Positions 19,022-27,568 are shown, numbered from the stretch's first letter. The stretch: 52,946 bases of DNA from Phycisphaerae bacterium (GCA_030426395.1 JAUHYE010000010.1:1-52946), one strand, 5' to 3'. Notes: generated by a model from the letters alone, not told the origin. A program made the numbers and translations.

Positions 19022-19974
19022 CGCTGGCGAGCCGGCAACGTGGCGTGACGCTAGTGGAGCTACTCGTCGCGATGGCCATGTCGGCCACCGTGCTGGGAGG
19101 TGCGGTGGCGGCGATCGGCCTCAGCGGGCGAACGTTCCAATCGGCGGCCAACGGAATCCAATCCTCGAACGCCATCGACGGACTTGCCCAGATTTCTTCG
19201 GACATCCAGCTCGCACTCGGCTTTACCGAGCGCACCGCCACAGCGACCACGTTCTGGGTGCCCGATCGAACCGGTGATGGCGCTCCCGAGCAGATCCGGT
19301 ACGCCTGGTCGGGCACGCCGGGAGACCCGCTGACCTACTCCTTCAACGGCTCTACGGCTGTCGAGATCATCCCTGCGGTAGAACGTATCTCGCTGGCTTA
19401 CATCGTTGCAACGGTTGCCGGCAATGCAACATTCTCATCCCTCGCGGGTGGCGGCAGTAGCGATATCGTCGAGGAATCAGTGTTCACGCGAGCGTTCTCC
19501 GGCACGCCGGTGGCCGTCCACGACGTGGCTTCCTCGGCCTCGGTCGCGGCGATCGTGAAACCCGTGCTCCCCAACGGCGGCGGCACGTTCCGGATCACGC
19601 GCGTCCGGATTCCCATGCGGCAGTCGACGGGTGATGGGGACACGATCGTCACGCTCCATCGTGTCGACATGACCACCGCGGTCCCGCAATCGGCTGCCCT
19701 GTCATCGACCACGATCCGTAAAGAGGAACTGTCCACCGCCTTTGCCGAAGTGGAAGCCGAACTCGACAGCGACACCATCTTCACGAGCGGCGACTTCATC
19801 GCCATCGTGGTCTCTTCAGGCGGCAGCGCGGCCGCGCAGATTCCACTCGAAGCCTCCCCGCAATACTTCACCGATGGCTGGATCGCGACGACCGGCACAC
19901 TTGGCACCTGGGGTGTCAACGCGACGCGGGACATGCCCATCACCGTCTACGCCGAAATCGACCCCGAGGAGTGA
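19018..19974 (+). CDS. Prepilin-type minor pilin, PilW/GspJ-like
   Basis: A 318-residue prepilin with leader MTLASRQRG| and mature VTLVELLVAMAMSATVLGGAVAA. The large beta-rich body has an Ala/Ser/Thr-rich composition. Length and N-terminal pattern fit PilW or GspJ minor pilins that cap the fibre tip. The mature residue 1 is Val, not Phe, which is tolerated in minor pilins. The gene is coupled by 4-nt overlap to its upstream neighbour and is 2 nt from the next ATG. Confidence 0.82.
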   Translation: MTLASRQRGVTLVELLVAMAMSATVLGGAVAAIGLSGRTFQSAANGIQSSNAIDGLAQISSDIQLALGFTERTATATTFWVPDRTGDGAPEQIRYAWSGTPGDPLTYSFNGSTAVEIIPAVERISLAYIVATVAGNATFSSLAGGGSSDIVEESVFTRAFSGTPVAVHDVASSASVAAIVKPVLPNGGGTFRITRVRIPMRQSTGDGDTIVTLHRVDMTTAVPQSAALSSTTIRKEELSTAFAEVEAELDSDTIFTSGDFIAIVVSSGGSAAAQIPLEASPQYFTDGWIATTGTLGTWGVNATRDMPITVYAEIDPEE

Positions 19975-19976
19975 GC

Positions 19977-20606
19977 ATGCGCACGCGATATACGCCGATC
20001 CATCGCGGTTTCTCGATCGTCGAGGCCACGCTGGCAGTCCTGCTCATCGGCGGGACGCTGGTTGCTGCCGCCAACGTGGCCATCACCGCCAGCCGGGCCA
20101 ATGGCGCCGCCACACAGCGCCGCCAGGCCGAGCAACTCGCGCACATGCTCCTGGCCGAGGCTCTGGCGCTCCCCGCCGCTGGGATCGATAGCACGGGGTA
20201 CAACGGCGGGGCCCGGCTCACCGACTTCGACCACCTGCTGGACTTCGACGGCTTCCGTGAATCGCCGATGAGGACCATCGACGGCCAGGTGTTCGGTCCT
20301 GCTGGCTGGGCGTGGGGCATCACGCTCGCCGCCCGTGGTTCCGAGACCGTCGACGCTCGGTCGCTCAATCTGCGCATGTACCAGGTGACGTCCACCGTGG
20401 AACTCCCCGACGGCACGACCATCACCGCTCAGGCGCTGCGGGGCAACTCGGCCTCGGCCGAGCGCGTGCCGGTGGTGAACACCGACGACATCACTCAGGT
20501 GCTCATCGAGATCGAACTGTCCGATGGCACCGTCCTCCACTCGGCGCCGGGGGCGGGGGCGCTCCCGCCGCCCAACGCCCCAAGCCGAACCTCGGTGGTG
20601 CAATGA
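19977..20606 (+). CDS. Prepilin-type minor pilin, PilV/GspI-like
   Basis: A 209-residue prepilin with leader ending PIHRG| and mature FSIVEATLAVLLIGGTLVAAANVAI. Glu +5 is present; the motif FSIVEA and the size fit the PilV/GspI class. ATG 19977 has GAGGAG 5 nt upstream. A GTG 6 nt earlier, overlapping the previous stop, is the alternative. It ends overlapping the PilX-like start (ATGA at 20603-20606). The C-terminus is a Pro/Gly/Ala-rich tail. Confidence 0.8.
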   Translation: MRTRYTPIHRGFSIVEATLAVLLIGGTLVAAANVAITASRANGAATQRRQAEQLAHMLLAEALALPAAGIDSTGYNGGARLTDFDHLLDFDGFRESPMRTIDGQVFGPAGWAWGITLAARGSETVDARSLNLRMYQVTSTVELPDGTTITAQALRGNSASAERVPVVNTDDITQVLIEIELSDGTVLHSAPGAGALPPPNAPSRTSVVQ

Positions 20607-21901
20607 TGATCCGAACCTCCCGACTCAACCGACGCGGCGCGGCCTATCTCATCGCGCTCCTGGCAGGCTCCATCGTCACGGTGACCGGGCTGGCGGCCCT
20701 GTCGATGACGACCAGCCGCTCGCGCGAGATGTCGATGACCGACCACGCCACTCGCGCACGTTCGCTGACGAACACGGGCCTCGAGCACGCCCTGTGCGCC
20801 GTGGCGATCCACTTGGACAACGGCGGCACGCGCCACGACATCTTCGGATCCGCCGAACCATCGGTCAATCTCGACGGCGGCACCTTCGGCTGGTCGATGC
20901 GGAACATGGACGCAACGGCCGTCGACAACACCGACCAACCCATCCTGCTACGGACCAGAGCGCAGCACGGTCCGGCCCGCTACGGCATGCGGGCGATTCT
21001 CGCGCCGTCGGGCATTCCATACGACGCCCTGCAAACGAGCCTGTACGTCGGCGGCAGCCTCGAAATCGGACTGCTGGCCAACATCCCTGGCGATAGCATC
21101 ATCGGAGCGACCGGGGACATCACAATCGGGTTGACGGCCACGGGGACGGCCCCGCTCGAGAGTGCCGGCACGGCGAGCGGCGTGGGGCTGCTGTATGGCG
21201 GCACGATGACGAGCGACGCGCCAGAGCGGGTCGTGCCGGATGCGTCCATCCTGAACTATTACCTGGCGCTCGGGGAACGCATCGATATCACTTTGCTGCC
21301 ACAGCGTTCGAGCACCTATTACCTTGAAAACATCGTTCTCGGCCCCTCGACCAACCCCTACGGCGCTGCCAACGAGCTCGGCATCTACATCATCGATTGT
21401 GCGGGATCCAGCACGAAGCTCATCGTGCAGAATACGCGCATCGTTGGCACGCTGGTTCTGCTCAATACCTCGGCGAGCCGTGTCATTATGGGCGGCAGCA
21501 CGCTGCTTCAGCCCGCGTACAACTGGATGCCCTCGCTCTTGGTCAATGGTGGCATCTCATTCATGGGAACCGCCACGGGCCCGAACGAATCGACCCTCGG
21601 CGTGAATCTGAACCCGCCAGCCGCGCCATACAACTTCCAGTCCGACGCGGACATGTCCGACGCCTATCCGGGTGGCATCGAGGGCGTGTCGTACATCGCG
21701 GGCGACGCGACCTTCTCGCTGCCTCGCCAGGTCATCCGCGGCACGATGGTCATCACAGGCAACGCGCGGATCAGCAGTTCTGCCACGCTGGACGCTACGT
21801 ACGATCCCAGCGTCGCGACGCTCCCGCCCTACGGCTTCTTCGATGACACCGGCGGCCTGGCAATCGACCCCTCGACCGTGGTCTGGGGCATTCCTGATTG
21901 A
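20603..21901 (+). CDS. PilX-like protein with beta-rich passenger
   Basis: A 432-residue protein with one N-terminal helix (about 12-36, RRGAAYLIALLAGSIVTVTGLAALSM) but no F-T-L-x-E prepilin motif, like PilX/GspK-class proteins. The rest is a long Gly/Thr/Ser-rich region with repeated short hydrophobic strands (SLYVGGSLEIGLLAN, IVGTLVLLNTSASRVIMGGSTLL, GTMVITGNARISSS) that looks like a solenoid or beta-helix. It is the last gene of the pilus operon and faces the HD-GYP gene with a 12-nt gap. Role inferred: tip component or surface adhesin. Confidence 0.65.
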   Translation: MMIRTSRLNRRGAAYLIALLAGSIVTVTGLAALSMTTSRSREMSMTDHATRARSLTNTGLEHALCAVAIHLDNGGTRHDIFGSAEPSVNLDGGTFGWSMRNMDATAVDNTDQPILLRTRAQHGPARYGMRAILAPSGIPYDALQTSLYVGGSLEIGLLANIPGDSIIGATGDITIGLTATGTAPLESAGTASGVGLLYGGTMTSDAPERVVPDASILNYYLALGERIDITLLPQRSSTYYLENIVLGPSTNPYGAANELGIYIIDCAGSSTKLIVQNTRIVGTLVLLNTSASRVIMGGSTLLQPAYNWMPSLLVNGGISFMGTATGPNESTLGVNLNPPAAPYNFQSDADMSDAYPGGIEGVSYIAGDATFSLPRQVIRGTMVITGNARISSSATLDATYDPSVATLPPYGFFDDTGGLAIDPSTVVWGIPD

Positions 21902-21913
21902 GCTCGTCGCTGA

Positions 21914-23440
21914 TCAGGCGGCCGGCCGCTGAGCGGCGGTGCCGTCGCCACCACTGCGCCCCAGGTGCAGCAGCCGATCAAACTCGCTGAAGTCCAGCGT
22001 CAGGAAGGCTCGGGCCATACGCGGGTCGAAGTGCGTGCCGATGCTGCGTTCGATCTCGGCCAGCACTTCCTCGCGAGGCAGGGCCTTGCGGTACGCACGA
22101 TCGCTGCTGAGCGCGTCGAACACGTCGGCCACGGCCAGGATACGGCCGAACAGGCTGATCTCCTCTCCCGTCGCGCCGGTGGGGTAGCCCTTGCCGTCCC
22201 ACCGCTCATGGTGGTGCAGCACGCCTGGCAGCACGTCCTCGAGGCTCGGGATGCCTCGGAGGATGTCGTAGCCGATGCGCGGGTGGCGTTTGATCATGTC
22301 GAACTCGTCTTCGGTCAGACGGCCCTTCTTGGTCAGTACGCTCTCGGGCACGCCGATCTTGCCGATGTCGTGCAATAGACCGGCCAGGTGGGCTCGCTCG
22401 GCGGCCATCTCGTCGAGCCCGATGGCCAATGCCAGCTCACGCGCGCCCCATGCCACACGCTCGGAGTGACCACGCGTGTACGCGTCCTTGGCGTCGATGG
22501 CCGCGGTGAGCGAGCCAACCGTGCCAAGAAACATGGTCACTTGCTCCTCATGCCGGCGGAGGTTGTCGTGGAACACCCCAAGCAAATCGGCGACTGCGTC
22601 CAGGATCTGGATGTCCACGCTGTCGATGGCGCTCTTGCGACCAGTCTTGTCGCCGCACACCACCATACCCACGGTGCGCCCTCGATGCGTGATTGGCTCG
22701 ATGAGCATCTCGGCCCCGATGATGGGCCCCATGATCGGGTCGCTCTCATCGACCACACGCGTCCACGCGTCCGACGGGTGGGCCTTAGAATACTGGGCGC
22801 ATGCTCGCTCGAGTTGCGATTGCGCGAAGGGAAGGTCGCCGATCACCGTCGTCGAACCGGCGATGCTCTGGGCGGCGCCGCTGTCCTCGAGCATGACCAT
22901 CGCCAGCCAGCCGTACTTCATCGTCCGGCGGACCTCCTGCACCACCGTGCTCACCACGGTCAGTGGGTTGGTCACGTGGTTCATGAACCGGCCGACGAAC
23001 AGCAGCAAGCTGATGTGCTCGTACGACTCGGAGAGCTGCTCGCTGAACGTGCCGATCAGCTCGTCCCGGCTGCGCATCACGTCCTGCTCGCGTGTCCAGG
23101 CCCACTGCCCCAGCGTTGCCAGGCGCAGCATGTCGGCGCTCGCCCGTGGATCGAGCACATCGTGCTGCTCGCTGCTCAAGGCCAGCACCACGTCGCACTC
23201 GCGGCGCGATGTGGGGTCGTTGCCCTGGCTGAACCCAACAACTCGGACGCCCGGCACGAGCTGGATGGTGTGGTCCTCACCCGGACCCGCGTTGGCGATC
23301 CGCTCCATCCGCTCCTGGGCTTGCGGATTCTCGAGGGCCTCGGCAACCCAATCGGGACAGCCCACACCGAAGGAGAAACCGTGCAGCGACGACCAGCTGA
23401 CGTTCACCAGACCAGTGTTGTCGCCCGCGTGGCTACTCAT
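21914..23440 (-). CDS. GAF plus HD-GYP domain protein (c-di-GMP phosphodiesterase type)
   Basis: 508 residues from ATG 23440. Residues about 1-145 are unrecognised, with a SHWSS-type start and an ALSSEQHDVLDP stretch. A GAF-like sensor domain spans about 150-300. The HD-GYP domain (about 320-495) carries HSERVAWGAREL, the LLHDIGKIGVP metal site, HHHERWDGKGYP (the GYP signature) and DALSSDRAYRKAL. Complete signatures imply hydrolysis of cyclic di-GMP. Its start overlaps the receiver gene stop (ATGA 23437-23440), so it is probably controlled by that receiver in trans. Facing the pilus operon, it may set c-di-GMP for the MshEN domain of PilB (inference). Confidence 0.9.
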   Translation of the reverse strand: MSSHAGDNTGLVNVSWSSLHGFSFGVGCPDWVAEALENPQAQERMERIANAGPGEDHTIQLVPGVRVVGFSQGNDPTSRRECDVVLALSSEQHDVLDPRASADMLRLATLGQWAWTREQDVMRSRDELIGTFSEQLSESYEHISLLLFVGRFMNHVTNPLTVVSTVVQEVRRTMKYGWLAMVMLEDSGAAQSIAGSTTVIGDLPFAQSQLERACAQYSKAHPSDAWTRVVDESDPIMGPIIGAEMLIEPITHRGRTVGMVVCGDKTGRKSAIDSVDIQILDAVADLLGVFHDNLRRHEEQVTMFLGTVGSLTAAIDAKDAYTRGHSERVAWGARELALAIGLDEMAAERAHLAGLLHDIGKIGVPESVLTKKGRLTEDEFDMIKRHPRIGYDILRGIPSLEDVLPGVLHHHERWDGKGYPTGATGEEISLFGRILAVADVFDALSSDRAYRKALPREEVLAEIERSIGTHFDPRMARAFLTLDFSEFDRLLHLGRSGGDGTAAQRPAA

Positions 23441-23874
23441 GCCGCCTCGCCGTGACGCTCTCGGTACGCCCTCAGATAGTCGGCTGCCAGTTCGAGCAAC
23501 TCCGATGGACGAAAGGGCTTGCGCAGGATGTGCTCGACGCTGGTTCCGGACAGATCGGCCCGGCTGATGCGATGCTCGAGCGCGGTCAGCAGGATCACGG
23601 GGATGTCGGCAGTGGCGGGATCGTCGGCCAGGCTCTTGACTAGGCCGATGCCGTCCATGTAGGGCATCTGGTAGTCGCTGATAATCAATGCCGGCTTGTG
23701 CTTCTGCGCGAGCGACAGCGCCGTTCGGCCGTCGGCGGCCGTCAGGATGTGCACGTCGTCGGACTTGAGCTTCCACTCCAGCATGAACCGGATGTGGTGC
23801 TCATCGTCGGCGATCAGCACGGTTGGCAGATTTGTCGCACCAGCGTCGTCCACGGACGGCCCCTTCCAGAACAC
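23437..23874 (-). CDS. Single-domain response regulator (receiver)
   Basis: A 145-residue CheY-like receiver. Acidic pocket DD at 23-24 (LIADDEHHIRF), phospho-acceptor Asp67 in IISDYQMPYMDG, Thr in VILLTA and Lys in ILRKPF are all present, so it should be phosphorylatable. No output domain is attached. It overlaps the HD-GYP gene by 4 nt and is the natural input for it. The cognate kinase is not adjacent; the orphan membrane histidine kinase at 10589-12025 is the obvious candidate within the window (inference). A short 16-residue extension precedes the fold. Confidence 0.92.
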   Translation of the reverse strand: MFWKGPSVDDAGATNLPTVLIADDEHHIRFMLEWKLKSDDVHILTAADGRTALSLAQKHKPALIISDYQMPYMDGIGLVKSLADDPATADIPVILLTALEHRISRADLSGTSVEHILRKPFRPSELLELAADYLRAYRERHGEAA

Positions 23875-23997
23875 GTATCGGTCACATGCGCTGGCCGGTA
23901 CAGGCCAATTCCACGCTTCCGGCCGATAGAACGCCCGGCCTGCATCGGTTCTCGGGCCCTACCGGGCGCACCTACGCTTGTTGCGACACCAGTCCCA

Positions 23998-24084
23998 GGT
24001 GCGGTGGCCGAGCGGCTGAAGGCGTTGGTCTTGAAAACCAATGAACCCGTTAGGGTTCCGTGGGTTCGAATCCCACCCGCACCG
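23998..24084 (+). tRNA. tRNA-Ser(UGA)
   Basis: 87 nt with a full cloverleaf. Acceptor GGTGCGG pairs with CCGCACC, and the discriminator is G. The anticodon stem-loop is TTGGT-CTTGAAA-ACCAA, with anticodon TGA. A long class II variable arm (GAACCCGTTAGGGTTC) and T arm GTGGG-TTCGAAT-CCCAC follow. CCA is not encoded. UGA reads UCN codons, mainly UCA and UCG. Confidence 0.97.
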
Positions 24085-24277
24085 TTTCAGAACCCTGCTC
24101 GTGGGGAGTTGGGGAAGCACGAAATTCCGAGAACTTTCTGCTTGGGGCATCCCCCGACCGCCTCCGTGCGGATCGACTCTCACGCGGGGGCAGGGTTGAT
24201 CCTCGCGAAAGAGGAATCCCCGTCCGCACTCGTGGCCCCAACGCTGGCCCCGATAACCCGAAGAGGAGAGAACCGAG
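24085..24277 (+). promoter_or_regulatory. Leader region before the dockerin-like hydrolase
   Basis: 193 nt between tRNA-Ser and the next CDS. It includes small inverted repeats (for example CCTC-GCGAAA-GAGG near 24202-24215) and an AGGAG SD at 24263-24267, 10 nt before ATG. No known riboswitch consensus is recognised. The region could be a structured 5' leader. Confidence 0.3.
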
Positions 24278-26458
24278 ATGCGCCACGCGTTTTCGATTGG
24301 CACCGCTGTCGCCGCACTCATGGCCTTGGCTGGCACCACAATGGCCGGCCCTAACGCAACCTGCCGCGTCGATCTTGACGGCGACGGCCAATTGACCCTC
24401 TTCGACTTCCTCGAGTTCCAGAACCTGTTCGCCATGGGCGACCTCATCGCCGACTTCGACGGCGACGGCGAGCTCACGCTCTTCGACTTCCTCGAGTTCC
24501 AGAACGAGTTCGACCAGGGCTGCCCAGTCGACCCCATCAGCCTCCAGATGGGCGGCGTGCCGCTGGGCGAGTACCCGTTCTTCGAGGCCACCCGCGCATT
24601 CAACGCGGGCGACACGGTGTACATGACCATCGACCCCGACCGCTTCCCGGCGATCCTGGGCCAGACGGGCGACATCTACATCGTCGCCAGCAAGTCCGAG
24701 GCCGAGTGGGTCACCGATCCCTCGCTGGACGACGTGCGCGGCATTCCCCAGGAGCACACCTTCGACGCGCTCTCGATCGCGGGCGCCGAGGTTGCGCTCA
24801 CCGGCAGCGAATCGCTCGCCTCGGCCAACGGGCTGAACGTATCGACCGGCTACGACATCGTCGTCGACTTCGACGGCGACGGCCAGCTTGGTGATGGCGA
24901 CTTCATCGACGGCCTGGGCGTGCTGCCCGCCGACGCTAACGGCTTCAGCGTGTTTACCGACATCTCGGAAATGGGTCCGCTCACACCAGTCATGATCGAC
25001 AGCAGCAGCTCGCGCGGCGTGCTACGGCTGAACTACCCGGCCGAGTTGGCCGATGTCGGCCCGCTGCCGATCGTCGTCATCGTGCATGGCGGCGGCCACG
25101 ACTATCGCTGGTACGACTACCTGCAAGAGCAACTCTCGAGCTGGGGCTGGGTGAGCATCAGCGTGCAGAACGACTTCAGCGGCACGGGCAACAGGCCCTT
25201 GCAGCACACCGACGCGCTCATCGGCGAGCAGGCCACCATCGCCGGCGGGGTGCTTAATGGGTTGCTCGACAGCTCGCGCATCGTGTGGATCGGCCACAGC
25301 CTGGGCGGCCGCGAGTGCAATATCGGATCCGAGCGTCTGAGCGAAGGCATCTTCACGCCCACCAACTACAGCGCCGACGACATGGTGCTGGTCAGTTCCA
25401 TCGCCGCCAACAGCAGCGGCGGCAGCGGTTTCGAGGCCGCCCCGGGTGATATCAACTTCCACATGATCTGGGGCTCCGCCGACGGCGACATCAGCGGTAG
25501 CCCCAGCAGCTTCGGCGGGCAAACCATTCCCTTCCGCAATTACGACCGAGCCTTCGGCAACAAGCACTCAACCTACGTGCACGGAGCCGACCACAACGTC
25601 TTCAACTGCTGCGGCTTCCGCAACTTCCAGGGCCCGGTCTCGACCGAGATCGGCCGGGCCGAGGCCCAGCAGATTGCCAAGGCAACCTGGACCGCGCTCA
25701 TCAAGCACTACGGCGAGGGCAACGGCGATGCCATCGACTATGTGACCCGCTCGTGGGACAGCTTCAAGCCACTGGGCGTGATGGACGGCACCACGCTCGT
25801 GCACATGTACCGCCCCAGCACCGTCGACGCCGACAGCCGCGTGATCGACGACTTCCAGAGCAACCCGAGCCTGAACACCAGCAGCTCGGGCGGCAGCGTC
25901 ACCATCAACGTCAGCAACGCGACCGAGGTCAGGCAGGCCGACGCCAATGGTTCTCTCACCTGGCTTGGCACCGAACCTTCCAACGGCATGAACTACGCCC
26001 ACCTGACCACCGACACCTCGGCCGGCTTGGTGTTCGACTTCAACAGCCCGTCCTCGATCGAGTTCCAGGTGCTGCCGTCGCTGGGCAACGTTCTGGGTTA
26101 CGACCACCTGAGCTTCCGTACCTGCCAGGGCACGCGCCATCCCAACACCATCGCCGAGTTGGCGCCCCTGACCTTCAACGTCACGCTCGCCGACGGCAGC
26201 GGCGCGACGAGCACCATCCACACCGGCGCCTACCAGGCCGGCGCGAGCGAGCCCTACCAGCGCACCGGTGCGGGCACGGGGACTGGCTGGCAGAACGAGT
26301 ACGGCACCATCCGCATCCGCCTGACCGACTTCCTGGCCCAGAACAGCGGGCTGGACCTGACCAATGTCGCTGCCATCCGCTTCGAGTTCGCCCAGGGCAA
26401 CGGCTCGACCATCGGCCGCCTCGGCCTGGACGAGATCGAGTTCACGGTCGATCGTTAA
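24278..26458 (+). CDS. Secreted alpha/beta-hydrolase with N-terminal dockerin-like EF-hand pair
   Basis: 726 residues. Signal peptide 1-23 (MRHAFSIGTAVAALMALAGT...MAG). Cys29-to-Cys82 is a duplicated EF-hand/dockerin-like unit, with DLDGDGQLT/LFDFLEFQ and DFDGDGELT/LFDFLEFQ. A further isolated calcium-loop-like DFDGDGQLGDGDF lies near 206-218. An alpha/beta-hydrolase core (about 250-450) has VIVHGGGHDYRWYDY, the nucleophile elbow GHSLGG with Ser341, and a candidate His439 in GADHNVF. A beta-sandwich-like C-terminal region (about 530-726) resembles carbohydrate-binding modules only in a general way. The substrate is unknown. Such Cys-framed dockerin-like units are common on secreted Phycisphaerae proteins. 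The start follows AGGAG. Confidence 0.82.
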   Translation: MRHAFSIGTAVAALMALAGTTMAGPNATCRVDLDGDGQLTLFDFLEFQNLFAMGDLIADFDGDGELTLFDFLEFQNEFDQGCPVDPISLQMGGVPLGEYPFFEATRAFNAGDTVYMTIDPDRFPAILGQTGDIYIVASKSEAEWVTDPSLDDVRGIPQEHTFDALSIAGAEVALTGSESLASANGLNVSTGYDIVVDFDGDGQLGDGDFIDGLGVLPADANGFSVFTDISEMGPLTPVMIDSSSSRGVLRLNYPAELADVGPLPIVVIVHGGGHDYRWYDYLQEQLSSWGWVSISVQNDFSGTGNRPLQHTDALIGEQATIAGGVLNGLLDSSRIVWIGHSLGGRECNIGSERLSEGIFTPTNYSADDMVLVSSIAANSSGGSGFEAAPGDINFHMIWGSADGDISGSPSSFGGQTIPFRNYDRAFGNKHSTYVHGADHNVFNCCGFRNFQGPVSTEIGRAEAQQIAKATWTALIKHYGEGNGDAIDYVTRSWDSFKPLGVMDGTTLVHMYRPSTVDADSRVIDDFQSNPSLNTSSSGGSVTINVSNATEVRQADANGSLTWLGTEPSNGMNYAHLTTDTSAGLVFDFNSPSSIEFQVLPSLGNVLGYDHLSFRTCQGTRHPNTIAELAPLTFNVTLADGSGATSTIHTGAYQAGASEPYQRTGAGTGTGWQNEYGTIRIRLTDFLAQNSGLDLTNVAAIRFEFAQGNGSTIGRLGLDEIEFTVDR
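24362..24523 (+). repeat. Tandem EF-hand/dockerin-like module 1
   Basis: 54-codon Cys-to-Cys module made of two near-identical halves sharing runs such as GACGGCGACGG and CTCTTCGACTTCCTCGAGTT. It is nearly the same as module 2 at 27373-27534, although here the module is at the protein's N-terminus. Confidence 0.85.
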
Positions 26459-26487
26459 ACCCGATTCTGACAGGCCTGAACTTCATC

Positions 26488-26512
26488 GAACGCCGGCAAC
26501 TCGCCGGCGTTC
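26488..26512 (+). terminator. Hairpin terminator after the hydrolase gene
   Basis: Perfect 10-bp stem GAACGCCGGC / GCCGGCGTTC with loop AACTC, 29 nt after the stop. It is followed by a mixed, T-containing stretch (AGTCGTTT) and not a full U tract, so efficiency is uncertain. Confidence 0.65.
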
Positions 26513-26549
26513 AGTCGTTTACTCCTATCATAATCCAAACAATTTGCCC

Positions 26550-26578
26550 TTGTATGGGCGTGCGTGTTTTGGTACACT
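26550..26578 (+). promoter_or_regulatory. Sigma70-like promoter for the second dockerin-like gene
   Basis: TTGTAT at 26550-26555 and TACACT at 26573-26578 with a 17-nt spacer, in an AT-rich pocket directly after a terminator. The predicted start is about 26585, giving a leader of roughly 75 nt before ATG 26659. A small inverted repeat, GCCC-TTGTAT-GGGC, overlaps the -35. Confidence 0.45.
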
Positions 26579-26658
26579 AGCCGATATCCACCCGGCACGG
26601 GGTCACATGGGGTGTCCTATTGGCCCAGAGTCGGCCACTTGTTGAGGGAGTATCGATC

Positions 26659-27540
26659 ATGACCCTGTTGAGCAGCACCCTACTTGTCGCTGGCCTCGCC
26701 GTGCCGGCGCTCGCGTTCGCCGACGATCCCAACCAGACCCCTGTGCAGACGCCAGCCCCAAAGGCCGAGTTGACCACCGCCGCGCCCGCGGGCACACCCG
26801 GCGTGGACGAGGACGGCATCGACATCCGCATCGACTTCGGCACCGCCCGCGGCCTGACACTGCCCGGCGAGTGGAACAACATCGACAACTATCGCGGCGT
26901 GACACCGGATCTCATCGACTTTAACACCGGCCTTTCGACCGGTGCTTCGATCGATGGCCTCGGTGGCTTCTGGCGCTCCTTCGTCGCCGACGACGGCCCA
27001 ACCTTCCCTGAGCAGGACTGGTACGTACACCCCGCGTCGGGCGATGCCGCCGGCATCGACACCGGTGCCGCTTCGTCGTACCTGATCTCGGGCCTGCCCG
27101 AGGGCGAGTACACGGTCGAGGTCATCGCCGCTCGCACCACGTTCGACTACCTCAACACGTTTACCATCGGTGGCGTGCTGGCGAACCGGACCTTCCTGGG
27201 AACGCCCGTGTTCACGCCCTGGGGCGCGGCATCGCACGGTCTGGCCGACGGCAACTGGCTGATCTGGGATGGCGTGGTCGCTGACGGCGGCGCCATCCAG
27301 CTCGATCTCCAGGCCGACCCCGGCACGCTTGGCATCCTCAACGCCATGCGCATCAGCATGACCGGTGGCGGGTGCCGCGTCGACCTCGACGGTGATGGGA
27401 GCCTGACCATCTTCGACTTCCTGGCCTTCCAGAACCTCTTCGACGCCGGCGACCTCACCGCCGATTTTGACGGCGACGGCGCGCTCACGCTCTTCGACTT
27501 CCTGGCCTTCCAGAACGAATTCGACGCTGGCTGCGAGTAA
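26659..27540 (+). CDS. Secreted protein with C-terminal dockerin-like EF-hand pair
   Basis: 293 residues from ATG 26659, with SD GAGGGAG 8 nt upstream. Signal peptide about 1-20 (MTLLSSTLLVAGLAVPALAF), a Pro/Thr linker, then a beta-rich domain about 45-235 starting IDIRIDFGTARGLTLPGEWNN. It contains GEYTVEVIAARTTFDYLNTF, a jelly-roll-like pattern seen in many planctomycete exported proteins. The C-terminus (239-292) is the CRVDLDGDG...GC double EF-hand unit. No catalytic motif is recognised; it could be a calcium-binding structural or carbohydrate-binding protein. Confidence 0.78.
   Translation: MTLLSSTLLVAGLAVPALAFADDPNQTPVQTPAPKAELTTAAPAGTPGVDEDGIDIRIDFGTARGLTLPGEWNNIDNYRGVTPDLIDFNTGLSTGASIDGLGGFWRSFVADDGPTFPEQDWYVHPASGDAAGIDTGAASSYLISGLPEGEYTVEVIAARTTFDYLNTFTIGGVLANRTFLGTPVFTPWGAASHGLADGNWLIWDGVVADGGAIQLDLQADPGTLGILNAMRISMTGGGCRVDLDGDGSLTIFDFLAFQNLFDAGDLTADFDGDGALTLFDFLAFQNEFDAGCE
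27373..27534 (+). repeat. Tandem EF-hand/dockerin-like module 2
   Basis: 54-codon duplicated unit, Cys to Cys, at the C-terminus of its protein. Both halves share DxDGDGxLT and FDFLAFQN, and it differs from module 1 mainly at E-to-A and linker residues. Confidence 0.85.
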
Positions 27541-27568
27541 AGCCGAGCCCTGAATTCCAACTCATGAT

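Noticed and set aside
24085..24277. Known riboswitch (c-di-GMP, cobalamin) in the leader of the hydrolase gene
   Set aside because: No conserved core nucleotides recognised; only small hairpins.
25022..26221. Minus-strand frames opposite the dockerin-like hydrolase
   Set aside because: Val/Ala/Gly-rich shadow with no signal or domain; the sense gene has a signal peptide and motifs.
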